Below, piece after piece: positions 1 to 10,273 of a DNA stretch of 64,000 nt. The notes below the pieces were generated by a model that was not told the origin of the DNA, made no database searches, and was given only the letters and a program-made list of their open reading frames with translations. The stretch spans positions 505,985-569,984 of the forward strand of contig NW_005434637.1 in the NCBI RefSeq assembly GCF_000315625.1, read 5' to 3'. Origin of the DNA: Guillardia theta CCMP2712. Lineage: Eukaryota; Cryptophyceae; Pyrenomonadales; Geminigeraceae. Within the stretch, counting starts at the first letter, position 1. Every line of letters starts with the position of its first letter. The position numbers and the translations under genes were made by a program.

Positions 1-66
1 CGCAGCTCGAAAGCTTCAAAGTTTGGTTTGATGAGATATCTCGGGATTGATGTCTGCAGTCGCCAA

Positions 67-1056
67 TCAACCTCCCGGCAACCAGACAGAACATTCATGT
101 GCAGAAAAAGTACTTACGTTTATCATCCGCCTGAAGCCAAATTTCTGAAAGAAAGCTTTTGCCCCTACGTTCTCTGCGTGTACTCTGCACAGAGCGCTCT
201 TGTAGTTCTTCTTGGCGTAAGTGACGAAGAGAGAGAAGAGCAGGACAGAGCCTAATCTTTCTCTCCGACAGTCCTGTCGCACCCACAAGTCACAGATCTC
301 CAAGGAATGTGTTTCCTGGTATTTCACTGATTGCGCCCGAATCAATCCGTTGAGCGGGATCTTGCGGAGCTTCTCAACGTTCTTGATAAGAACGAGAAGC
401 ATGCCTACGTCGGCGTTGGACTGCACATCCTGCATCCAAGACAGGGATGGGATCCGGTAGGGCGGGTGCTTCCCGTCCACTTCTGTCTCCCATGCCACGT
501 AGCTCTTCTCCAGCCGCGCGGCATGGTTGGAGCTCATCTTCATGCTTGGAACCCTCACTACGCAGTTGAAGGCGGCCGAGATCTTGTCGAGGAGGAGATG
601 AGAAGAGTTCACGTTGGTTTGTGTATTCATCGCCCTCTTCAGCAGCTGCCAACACGTGCCGTCCTTGGCGAGATCGATCGGCCTTTGCTTCAGCGCATCT
701 TTTGTGTGAGGGTCTGCTCCGTGCTTCAGCAGCAAGCTAACAACGTCGGCATTCCTTGAAATCGCAGCAAAGTGCAGACAAGTTCTCAAGGAGGAACGTT
801 CTTGCAGTGGATGCACTGTCTTTGTAACATCACACTTGTTCTTGATCAGAAATTCGCAGGATGAAACTTTCCCAGCCGCTGCAGCATGGTGGATGGGGAG
901 GTACCCGTCCCCATCATACTCGTTGACTATATTTCTGCTCAGGTTCTTGAAGAACGATACGATCTTTTCGGCACTTGCCACATCGCCTCTGATCAAGTCC
1001 AAGTGAAACTTCTCTTTGTTCTTCCTTGCGTTTCGTTCAGCAAAAAGAAAGTCCAT
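67..1056 (-). CDS. Ankyrin-repeat protein fused to a GNAT acetyltransferase domain
   Basis: Single-exon 329-residue protein. Residues about 45-140 hold ankyrin repeats; I see PIHHAAAAGKVSSCEFLI and TCLHFAAISRNADVVSLLLKHGADP-type helices. Residues about 230-325 look like a GNAT (Gcn5-related N-acetyltransferase) fold: a beta strand ending in EICDLWV, then the acetyl-CoA loop-like CRRERLGSVLL, and a C-terminal HAENVGAKAFFQKFGFRR, the usual 'A..fY.k.GF' element of this family. The product would be expected to move acetyl from acetyl-CoA to an amine, with the ankyrin part binding a protein partner; the substrate is unknown. There is no signal peptide or membrane segment, so it is probably cytosolic or nuclear. 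The first ATG is used and opens the ankyrin region naturally. Domain calls are by eye; the ankyrin part is surer than the GNAT part. Confidence 0.8.
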   Translation of the reverse strand: MDFLFAERNARKNKEKFHLDLIRGDVASAEKIVSFFKNLSRNIVNEYDGDGYLPIHHAAAAGKVSSCEFLIKNKCDVTKTVHPLQERSSLRTCLHFAAISRNADVVSLLLKHGADPHTKDALKQRPIDLAKDGTCWQLLKRAMNTQTNVNSSHLLLDKISAAFNCVVRVPSMKMSSNHAARLEKSYVAWETEVDGKHPPYRIPSLSWMQDVQSNADVGMLLVLIKNVEKLRKIPLNGLIRAQSVKYQETHSLEICDLWVRQDCRRERLGSVLLFSLFVTYAKKNYKSALCRVHAENVGAKAFFQKFGFRRMINVSTFSAHECSVWLPGG

Positions 1057-1619
1057 GCTTTGAGATCTTCTGATCTACTGCTGCTCATCACATGACCGAA
1101 CTACAATCGATACTTCAAGCGCTTCACTACAACGCTGCTTTCCTTGCCCGCGATCTTACAAGTTATCCCTATAGCAGACTCGACTTGTACTACCGTAAGT
1201 TAGTCGCGAGCATGGAACGTGCGTCCATCGGAGCTGGCGATTCTTTCACGCCATGGCGATCATGGCAGTCGGTTCCTTGGCAAACCCAGTGGCCCAAACC
1301 GCCTCCGAGGCTCGGGCCTACTGGCCGGCCCGGTGGCCCGGGCCTGGGCCCCGGTGGAATCTGAGTAAAAGCTTTGAGATGGTAGGATCTGTGGGATCCA
1401 CGAACTTGCGAGGGTTCTAGCTGAGAGAGGGAGAGGGAGGAGCAGGAGGCTGAGGTAGACCTTGAGGCGAGGCGAGGCGAGTAGGGGAGGAGAGGATCTC
1501 AAGGGGAGTCAGTCGTTGTGATCCTCACTCGACACACAACTTGTCCCTCCTCGCGCAAAGCTGCACAGAACAAAGAAAGTGCAACAGAATCGTGACTTTG
1601 TTTGCCCGCAGTGCCGAAA
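1057..1619. other. Divergent intergenic region between ankyrin-GNAT and Ku70
   Basis: Shared upstream region of two divergent genes, so it probably holds both promoters. It contains a short GC-rich palindromic island (1296-1366) and purine-rich GAGGGAGAGG stretches near 1430-1490. No convincing gene is seen. Confidence 0.5.
1296..1366. repeat. GC-rich CCCGGG-type island A
   Basis: About 70 bases made mostly of overlapping GGCC, CCGG and GGGCCC palindromes. The same style recurs in islands near 13.7, 21.5, 25.7, 32.1, 41.7 and 42.4-43.1 kb, always outside recognised exons. What it is remains unknown. Confidence 0.5.
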
Positions 1620-4613
1620 ATGGACAGCGACGAAGATGAAAATTTCGATACCAACTTCTCCGACCATGAGGACGAGGACACGGGGGAGGTGCAGAGAGAA
1701 TGAGGGGTACCTTGACTGGGTCCAAGTAATCTTTCGCCTCAGATCCAAAGCAAAGAGATGAACATAATCTTCTTGTTGGATTGCAGTGAGAAGATGCACA
1801 AGGAGATGAAATTCAGAGTGAGACGACAAACTTTCTCAGCTCTCACGTGACGAGCACGGCAGGACACCAAGACAGGAAAAGAAGTCTCCGATACGTATTT
1901 CAACCGGAGCTTGAGGGCAATATTCGACCTCTACCGAGACAGAGTGATGCTCCATGGCTTCTGCGCATTAGATTTAAACGCTCCTTGTTCTTTTTGCAGA
2001 TTAGATTCACCGATAGAGACATGTTCGGCATTATCCTGTTCAACACAAACTCAAATGAGAACAGGTGATACTCATTTGGGTCAACCCATCTCTAAAGGCT
2101 CTTGCAGTTTGCAAGGTGTGAAAGTTCTGTCGAAGCTGGATAAGTTGAATGTTGAAAGGATCAAGGAACTGAAGGAATTGCTTGGTTGATGACTGCTATC
2201 TCCCACCTCAATGTATGATGTGTTGCTTCCGACAGAGCAACCACAAACAGACCGAAAGAAGTGCTCTAGCTCCACCAGTGGGACAAACCACTTGCGATTT
2301 GGCCTGTGGTGTTGCATGGAGGAGTTCCAGGTGAAGAAGATCTCGATCTAGTCCCGTGTCAGATTCACTGAGACGTGAGGTAAGGGCTCCAAAAAGGATG
2401 CTTCAAAAGAAATCTATCTCCTCACATGCGATTCAAATCCCTTCCCGGGCTCCTCCAAGATGGAGAAGTAACCAAATTGTTCTGCAACCCGTTGGATCTC
2501 ACAGTTGTTGCAGTGACTGCATACAGAAAGCAAAGGATTGCTTGGACAATATGACTGTATGTCCTTTTATCACGTGGTGTATTCTTCCCACCTTAACACA
2601 TCTGAGGCAGAAGATCGATGTTTTCCCCCTGAGGGACGCCCTGAACGGTGAGGGCGGGAGTGACAACGAATCGGGCTTCAAGGGTGTCAACTTCTACAGA
2701 AAGCTGTCGGTAACAATTGCTGTCGTGCTGCGATCTGAAACGGATGACAGGCTGGAGCTCTTCTTCGACTCCTCCCCAGAGGTTGCGGAGGAAATTGACT
2801 ATCGGCTTTCCGAAAGGTCCCCAGACCCGAGCTCTGCAGTGGGACCTGAATGTAGTCGACAGGACGTTGTGTGAGTTGCAGAGTGAAATCGAGAAAGGAA
2901 TATCTATGAGAAGCTTTTCTACCGTCAATTGGTTCATCACTTCCTCGTTCGATGGGGATGGAAATCTTCAACGTAAGCCAAAGAACGATCTAGCCGTGCC
3001 AGTCAAGGTGATTCATTTGTGCATTGCAAGCAAGGTATTAGCGTAGATCCATCCCTACCACAAGGAACTGATCCTCGGCATTTCATAGAATTACAAGAAG
3101 TCCAAGGAAAAATCTTCTCGAGACAACAAAGACATTGTGGTATGTTGAATACACAGTGGTGCTCCAATTTTGTGACTTGCTCGAAGAAAACAAGCAGAAT
3201 TCTTTCGAAAGAAACTGGAGAAATCTTGATGGGATCTGTAAGCTGCACTGCATGTTGCATTTCTTACAATGACGAACTTTGAAAGGACATTGTTCGATCG
3301 ATCGATGTCGGCCCTGATCGGGTGATCTTCACCAATGAAGAAGTGCAGAGGATCAGGACGATGGGGCTACCCAAAGAGATCCGATCTTTAGGTTACTGTA
3401 TGTATTTTATTCCAGCGCAGCTGACCGAAATCATCTTTCAGGTTTCATGTCGAAAAGTTTGGTTGAGCAACGTTACAACTATAAGGGCTCCTACTTTCTC
3501 ATCCCCAACGAGAAAGCTGGTAATGGTACGACCGCAGTGTTCCACAGCTTCATCGAGGTGAGTGCTTGTCTTCTTTTCTTTGCATCCTCTTCATGCTCAA
3601 ACTCGTCTCGGAAGGTTATGATCAAGGAGGATGTCGCCTCACTCTGCTACATCAAGTTGAGGGAGAACGCAGAGCCAAAGCTTGCTGCGTTGCTCCCCCA
3701 GCGAGCGAGTGACGTGGATGACGTCCCGGCCGGCTTCCACGTCGTCTTCCTCCCCTTCAAGGGCAACATCCGTGAGACCTCCTCTCATCTCTCGTACTCC
3801 CTTGCTCGCTCATGTCAGCGTGCAGGCAAGATCCCGCCGCATCCACAAGTTTGGTATCCTCCGTCCTCTCACGGGGCCTGAGCCGTCGCTGACGTCACCT
3901 CTCCGCAGCCCAGACAAGGTTGACGAGGGGCTACAGAATGCTGCCTCCGAGGTGAGTCGTCCTCCTCGGCTCTGTGCGGCATGACAAAGTTCCGACCGGC
4001 AGCTCGTCAAGTCCCTCAACTACGAGTCCTTTCCGACGTCCTTCGAGAATCCGCACATCGTCAAATGGATGACTCACTTGGAGGCCCACGCGCTCGGGGT
4101 CCCTTCCTTGCGCCTTGTCGGGCTCGTGGGTTGATCTGCCATGCAGACTGAAGCGAACGAAAAGGAAGTGGAGGAGGCGCTGGCGAAGATCAGACCCGAC
4201 GAAGCCGCCATGGGGTCAAAGAAGGTGCTTTGCTTCCAGGGGCTGCCTTCTCCGCTCATGTGCGGCAGATCGTGAGCATTGTGGAGCGAATTAAGAGTTC
4301 TGCCGGCGAGACCTTCGTGGAGGGCGAACAGGGGCCTGCGAAACGCGTGAAGAAGGTCGAGCGACTTGGATAGTCGCACGAAAGAATGACGAGTGAGGCA
4401 GGAGACGACAACATTCAAGGTGGAGGGCGAAGACGAGGTGAGTTGCCTCCTTATTCTTCCTCATGTTGGCAGCTGAGGCACAAGTAGATCGTTTTGGATA
4501 ATCTGAAAGTCGACCAGCTCAAGGAAATGTGTAAAGGTTTCGGCATTCGAGTCACTGGGAAGCGAAAGGATGAACTGATCCAAGCCCTCAAAGACCATCA
4601 GGCAGCTGCTTGA
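1620..4613 (+). CDS. XRCC6: Ku70 (XRCC6) homologue, DNA end-binding subunit with SAP domain
   Basis: Multi-exon gene. The chosen start opens an acidic leader (MDSDEDENFDTNF), as in other Ku70 proteins. The next exon carries the vWA-like strand IIFLLDCSEKM, followed by DRDMFGIILFNT. Further exons give GFKGVNFYRKL (end of the alpha/beta domain) and VIFTNEEVQRIR then MSKSLVEQRYNYKGSYFLI in the beta-barrel core. GFHVVFLPFKGNIRE and SFENPHIVKWM follow, corresponding to the Ku70 core and C-terminal arm. The last exon is a SAP DNA-binding motif (LDNLKVDQLKEMCKGFGIR ... KRKDELIQALKDH) ending AAA-stop. Ku70 pairs with Ku80 to ring broken DNA ends and recruit DNA-PKcs, XRCC4 and ligase IV in non-homologous end joining. 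The SAP domain separates Ku70 from Ku80. Some of the short introns in the 5' half are uncertain. No Ku80 is seen here. Confidence 0.88.
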
Positions 4614-5521
4614 TCTCAGGCTGTGAAGACTTTGAAGCGAATCGGAGGAATGACACGGATTGTGTTGATCATGACGCCGCGACTCAATGGGAATGTGCGA
4701 TTGTGGCATGAGACGAATGAGTGCGAATTTGTTTGTATTTCAATGTAGCTGGTATTGTTGATGCCAATCAGTATCTTTCTCCCCACCCCTCCTCCCTCCT
4801 CCCTCCTCCCTCCTCCCTCCTCCCTCCTCCCTCCTCCCTCCTCCCTCCTCCCTCCTCCCTCCTCCCTCCTCCCTCCTCCCTCCTCCCTCCTCCCTCCTCC
4901 CTCCTCCCTCCTCCTCTGAACGAAGGTTTGGAACTTCTACTCGAACGCAGTTAGGAGCCGCTTGTACCCCCACCCACAGAAGATACACCTACCTCTACCC
5001 CTGACCCGTTGTAGGAAGAAACTACCCCATAAATTTCATGGAAAATCTCATAGTATTACCCCACCCCTACTAGACCTTCCCAACTCACACCCACCCACCA
5101 CCCCCGACTTGCTAAAGTGCGTTGAGTGAAAATTGGTGGCCTCCGTTTTAGCACGAGGTATGGTAGCGGCCAGGAGAGGATGGAGGCGGTTGAGGACGGG
5201 AAGAAGCAGCAAGAGGAGGGAGGAGACGAGATGATCTTATTCATTAGAAGCATACGAGTAGTTCTTGTCAGTTTGATTACGTCAATGTGAGGATGATATG
5301 AGTAATCTCTTGCCTTTCTGCACGATTTTTCAAAATCAATCAGCCGGCTCACCCTTAAGCTCGCCTGGAATTAGCAGCAATGCCGTGAATGAGAAGCATC
5401 CTTATCTCTAAAGAAGTTCAGAAGCTGAAGCTTGTTACATCTTTCGGTCCTGAAGAAACAATGCATTGAAGCGCTGAGAGGAGAAAGAAGATACCACATC
5501 CCCAGTGTACATCCACCCCCA
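4614..5521. other. Intergenic region with 7-bp repeat and CTACCCC-rich segment
   Basis: Downstream of Ku70 and upstream of the EsV-1-7 gene. Holds the TCCTCCC array (4788-4914) and, at about 4960-5100, a stretch rich in CTACCCC/TACCCCACCC. Similar stretches occur near 17.4, 19.25, 21.7, 29.6 and 52.4 kb. No supportable gene. Confidence 0.5.
4788..4914 (+). repeat. (TCCTCCC)n minisatellite, about 17 copies
   Basis: Perfect or near-perfect 7-base unit over about 125 bases; the complementary strand is G-rich (GGGAGGA) and could form G-quadruplexes. Confidence 0.95.
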
Positions 5522-6865
5522 ATGCCTTTGTCTTCCGATGGCTCTCAGGGAGACGCTTCTGTACTTGTAGCTCTTCTCGTCTCTCTCGTCTACTCTTCAA
5601 CTGTTTTTGCCAATCCAATCAGTACATGCACGCAACCCAGGACACTGCCTCGCTCCGTTGCAATGGGACAAGGCGCAATGCAGTCGAAGAGGCAAAGAAC
5701 AAGTTCACCAGACTGGAGTGAGCAAGTGAGAAGCTCGTTTGAGACATCGCAGGGCGGGCAAGTCGATGCTTTTCATGCTCAGTGGGAATCAGCCGGACTG
5801 GACTCCTCGTCCGGTTTACCTTCCCCCAGCTTCGTTTCGAGTGTGGAGGGTCATACTCACAACGACGTGGAGCTTGAGAACAGCTTCTTCAGCGCCGAAA
5901 TCTTCCCTGAGTTTTCTCTTGACTCCGACTCTCGTCACAGCAACAAGCCGAAGCGGCGGCACGGATGGAGGACATGCACGTACATCGAGGGATGCTGCAA
6001 GGCTGCAAACTTTGGGGACCCGGTCGACGGGAAGCCGATCTTCTGTTTGCAGGTTGGGGGTGAGCTCGCCTGGTCTTGTGGTTTGTGACTTTGACTTTTC
6101 AGCACAAACTTCCGATGCACAAGAACGTGGTGAGCCGCAAGTGCCAGCACGTCGGCTGCAGCAAACGGCCTGTCTTCGGGGAGCCCTTCAGCAAGGTAGA
6201 CAGAGATGGACGGAGGTTGTGGGTTGTGACATGTTGCTTGAAAGAAACCCGGGTACTGCAGAGAGCACAAGTCAGCGCATCATGTGGACGTTGCGAACAA
6301 GAGATGTCAGTTCCCAAACTGTCGTCGACACCCTGTGTTCGGCGACGCTCGCGTCTACCTGGAACAAGCTGAGGTCTGTCTTGCCTGCTCACATGTCCGA
6401 TTCTAAATCACGGGGTCACAGCAAGTGGAGGCAAAGTTTTGTGCGAAGCACAAGCTGACTCATCATGTGGATGTTCGACATCGGAGGTGTGAGTTCCAGA
6501 ACTGCACGAAGCTTCCCTCCTTTGGCTGGCACAACGACATGATCCCCCGGTGCTGCTCTACACACAAGAAGGACGGGCAGGTGGCGCAAGCTGACCGCAG
6601 CAGAAGCTTGTCTGACCTCCTTCTCACAGGTCTACGTGGCGTCTCGTCTGTGCCAAGAGAAGGAGTGCAAGAAACGAGCTTCATGCCTTGTGCCCGATGG
6701 AGTAGGAAACAAGTTTTTCTGGTACCCTTCTCTTGCTCTTCTCTCCTCTACATGCCCCTGACTAGCATCTGCAGCTCCTCTCATCGACCCCACGGCGAAT
6801 TTTATCGCCTGCAGCCTGTCAAAGGTGAAGTTGACCGAAACCGCTGTATCAAATTTGACGTCTAA
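5522..6865 (+). CDS. EsV-1-7 cysteine-rich repeat protein
   Basis: At least five cysteine repeats follow an unstructured leader of roughly 140 residues. The unit reads C-x4-C-x(3)-P-x-FG ... (F/Y)C-x2-HK-x3-HVDV. Clear copies are CQHVGCSKRPVFGEPF, YCREHKSAHHVDV with CQFPNCRRHPVFGDAR, FCAKHKLTHHVDV with CEFQNCTKLPSFG, and a weaker RLCQEKECKKRASC. This matches the EsV-1-7 repeat first named from Ectocarpus virus EsV-1 and known in the brown-alga developmental regulator IMMEDIATE UPRIGHT. The family is reported from stramenopiles, cryptophytes, some green algae and large algal viruses. The Cys/His pattern suggests metal binding; molecular function is unknown. Introns fall between or within repeats. 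An in-frame ATG at 5432 gives a longer start; 5522 is preferred but unproven. The stop assumes an intron from about 6722 to 6774. Confidence 0.8.
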
Positions 6866-7109
6866 CGCTCGCTCAGCTATCCCGTGCAGTGACCTCAGGA
6901 AGCCCATGCTACTCAAGAATGCCGTTAACTTGCCTTTGCTCTTGTGAATTCCTCTGGCAACAGCTCCTTGTTTTCCCCCTTTCCCAAAGTGAATGTGAAC
7001 GCCAATTTTTCCCGTGAATATTGTAGAATAAACAGTCAGACCTCATTTAATAGGCAACGATTTAAGCAATCTTTTGTCATCAATTCATTTGTATGTGTAA
7101 TCTTGGTCG

Positions 7110-9022
7110 TCATTGCGAATTTTCCAGTGTCCTCATCCGACTCTCCACCAAAGAGATCCGTTTGTCCATCACCAACACCGTGTCGTTGAGGATTTCAAGC
7201 TGTCGCAACACCTTGTGCTACGAAAAGGTGTTAAAAAATTAATAGCATACGCAAACACCTACCATCACGTCTTCCACACTGAGCGCCTGTGCAAGCGCAG
7301 GGGCAGGGGCTTGTTCTGCCTTCTCCTCCTGCACTTCCTGTTCGTAAGTTTGGCTCGAAGCAGGGTCGTTGACGTCAGCGGCATGAGGTTGAGCTTGATG
7401 CATCGCTTGTTCCCCCTTGTTTTTTTTTCGACTTCCTCCATCCACAGCGCGAGCAGCAGCATCTTTTGACATCGGAATGAGATCCTGTTGAAACTTCTTT
7501 TGAATATCTCGATTCTGTACATCTTGATATCAGGTATCAGAGTGGAGCAATGTTTCCTCAATACCTCAGCATTGTCATCCGCATTCGGCGCCCTCTCTTG
7601 GAGCTTCTTCGCTTGTTTTTGCCTATGACATACAAGAATCATGCACGTCTCACAATCTTTGACATAATCTCACAAGCTGACTTTTGCATCTTGCGCAGCG
7701 CTGGTGTTCGAAGACAAGTTTGTTTTGAAGACGAGCAGATTCTCGTCGTTGGATGCTGTCGCCAGATAATCTCCCTGAAGAAATAATCAACAGAGCAACT
7801 CGCAATCGTCCTGCTCTCACCGTCGGCGAGAAAGCAACTGATCGGACAGCTCCTTCATGCCCGTGCAACGTGTAACAGAGATGTCCCTCACGCAGGTCCC
7901 AGATCTGGCAAGACAGTGATCAGAGGCAGCTGAACGAAGCTCACTACCAACCTTTGTTGTCATGTCCGACGACCCCGACAGCATGTAGTCGCCGGACGGG
8001 TGGATACTGATGCTGTTCACGCTGTCCTTGTGCCCAGCGTAATGCTGCAGCAACCTGCCGAAGGACAGCAACCCAATGTCACGATGGGCTCGACGTAGGA
8101 GCAAGGAGAAAAGGACTCTCAGGACAAGTCCACGCACTGATTCATCCGGATGTCCCAGATGTTGATCGTATGATCGGCACTGCAGGCAACGACGCACAAG
8201 CCGTCTGGATGGAACGCGACGTCGTTCACCGCACTTCGATCAATCGTGAGGAGTGAAGTCAGAGAGAGGAAGTCGATACCCAGTGTGATCGTAGAACGTC
8301 TGGACACAGTTCCGCTGCGACACATCCCAGAGTCGGACGGTTTTGTCATCGCCTGTACCCGGGTGACGACAAGACAAACTTGATGCTTTCCCTTACCTCC
8401 TGAGACAACCAAGTTCCCTTGCGGGTTGAACTTCACAGACCTCACCCAGTTGCTATGGCCGCTCAGCGTCAGCTTGAACTTCTGTCCTGCCAGTGTCCAC
8501 ATCTAGCTCGAGTTCAGTTGCCGTTGCCAACTTGCATCGAAATCCACCTTGAGAGTTTTGTCATCAGACGCACTCATGAGAGAAGAGGAGTCGGGAGAGA
8601 AGGAGACACATCGGACGCCCCCATTGTGTGCTTTGATCACGGACGAACGGCCTTTGCTTCTGCGAGGACGGATTCAGCTCTTGTTTTCATGTCGAGCAAA
8701 CCTATTACATGTTGGGCGCCCACAGTCTGATCGTTCTGTCTTTGGAGCCCGATGCGATGATCCCGCCTGTCGGCGATATCGCAACGGAGTAAACAGGCTC
8801 CTGTTCATCGGGAGTCATTCAGACGATGCGCTGCAAATGCTGGATCACCGTATGCTCTGCGAAACGAAATGCACGTAGCTGTGGCTTGAAGTTCCAGATC
8901 ATGAGGCAGCTGTCTTGAGACCCTGATATCAACTGTTTCATGTTAGGGTTGAAGACGACGCTGTTGATGGCATCCTTGTGTCCACGGAAGGATCGCTCCA
9001 GAGTCGGATCCTCGCTGAACAT
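7110..9022 (-). CDS. POC1: POC1 centriolar WD40 protein
   Basis: Multi-exon WD40 beta-propeller gene. The first exon ([20 protein letters not shown] ... [16 protein letters not shown]) aligns in style with the start of POC1 (EDPsLERhFkGHrDav ... SmDsCLMvWh.KPQ), a diagnostic opening. Later exons give [39 protein letters not shown] and [15 protein letters not shown], i.e. further blades. After an Ala/Glu-rich linker, the last exon is a short coiled coil ([19 protein letters not shown] ... [14 protein letters not shown]-stop) matching the conserved POC1 C-terminal helix. POC1 sits in the centriole/basal-body wall and stabilises triplet microtubules, which fits a flagellated organism. It is convergent with the EsV-1-7 gene, with 3' ends about 245 bp apart. 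Confidence 0.9.
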
Positions 9023-9514
9023 CCTCTTGGACTCTGACGAGGCAACGCCTGCATCACCGAAGTCACATCGGGCCCTCGCAAATCATGTTATGGGAGGCAG
9101 CTAACTCCCTGCCTACAAACACGAGTCTCCAGCTCTTCCTTTCTGTCCTTGGCTATCAACAAACTTTGCCTTTCTCCTCTCCCATGTGGTCGTTTCCGTT
9201 GCATCCCGCCAGTGCAGTTCTCATTTCCTCACGATATGAAGTTCGTACACCCATGCCCCTCGAGCACACTCTCGCCTCTCCTATCCCTCCCCCGCCTCCC
9301 GATCTCGCTTCTCTCTGAATGTACTACGCCTCCTCTTCTATCTCCTCCCCTCTCCTCCTTCCCACTCCCCTCGCTTGCTCCAGCTCCCTACGCTTCGCGC
9401 CATTTGCCCGTCACCCTGCTATTGCCCTCATCCCCGATCGGAAAATCATCTCCCTCATATGCACCGAGGTACTTTTCTTGCAGGTGTAACCGTTTTGTAA
9501 CCACTGCCTCTTCA
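9023..9514. other. Upstream region of POC1
   Basis: Pyrimidine-rich sequence, with long CTCC/CCTCTC stretches at 9270-9400. It probably includes the POC1 promoter. No supportable gene. Confidence 0.4.
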
Positions 9515-9909
9515 ATGCTGTTCGTGGCGGTGCCTATAGCGCTCGGCGGAGGCCCAGACATGTTCAACTGTGCTGAATGTAAGAGGAGGATGGAAGAGGG
9601 ACACAAGATAGCTAGCGATCCTTGGACATGCAGCAAGCACAGAACTTGTAGTCTCTGTGGCTTCGGGGGAAAGGAAAGGAGCCGACGTAGCGATGGGAGG
9701 AGGGCGGTTTTGAGCAGAAGTATGGTGGGTAGGGGAAGGGGATGAAACGGTTGATAGCTATGTGAACGTGAAGTTGCACAGTGCCTGAACGCTTCTGTGC
9801 ACGATTGAGTGCTGGAGGGCGATCGGCTTGCATTGAACATTCGTTTTAGGCATCGAGAACCAGGTCGGGCATCACAATGGATATAGCTGCCCACCTGGCA
9901 AGAGCATGA
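9515..9909 (+). CDS. Candidate small Cys/His zinc-binding protein
   Basis: Weak candidate. An exon opening MLFVAVPIALGGG reads FNCAECKRRMEEGHKI then DPWTCSKHRTCSLCGFGG. This gives C-x2-C-x17-C-x2-H-x2-C-x2-C with a Trp two residues before the third Cys, as in PHD-type or related treble-clef fingers. A plausible intron (donor after the Met near 9723, acceptor near 9849) joins a short last exon ending LARA-stop. The start, the intron and even the coding status are uncertain, and a real gene could extend further 3' (an acceptor-like site is at about 10228). The family cannot be named from this fragment. Confidence 0.3.
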
Positions 9910-10273
9910 ATGGTAAGATAATTCCTCTGCTCTTCACCTACCCATCTGTCTGGAATGTTCATGCTCTTCCGCTGTCCTTGGATCTGAAAGCTCCCTGCTC
10001 TTCACATGTTTTCGGATGTTCACGGTTGGGACACAGGGATCCCATACTGCCAGGACACCCTCACATGGGACAAGAAGGCCCCCGTCGTCGCTTTCTTGTA
10101 GTGATTCCTTATGTATGTGCCAAGTACACATGTGTCATGTGTCATGTGTTACATGTCTGTAAGTACCGCTATCTCATCTAACCCAACCCCTTATCCTCTT
10201 CCACCATCACTCCACGGAATTTGCCAGGTGTAAGCTCGCCGGTGCTCGCCCTCGTTATGATTTCTTCTCTCGG
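9910..10273. other. Non-coding stretch downstream of the FkbM gene
   Basis: Mixed sequence with a TGTGTCATGTGTCATGTGTTACATGT short repeat core at about 10130-10157. Nothing else supportable. Confidence 0.4.

Noticed and set aside
4721-4988. Open frames across the TCCTCCC array on both strands
   Set aside because: A 7-bp repeat stays open in all frames by composition; no conserved flanks.
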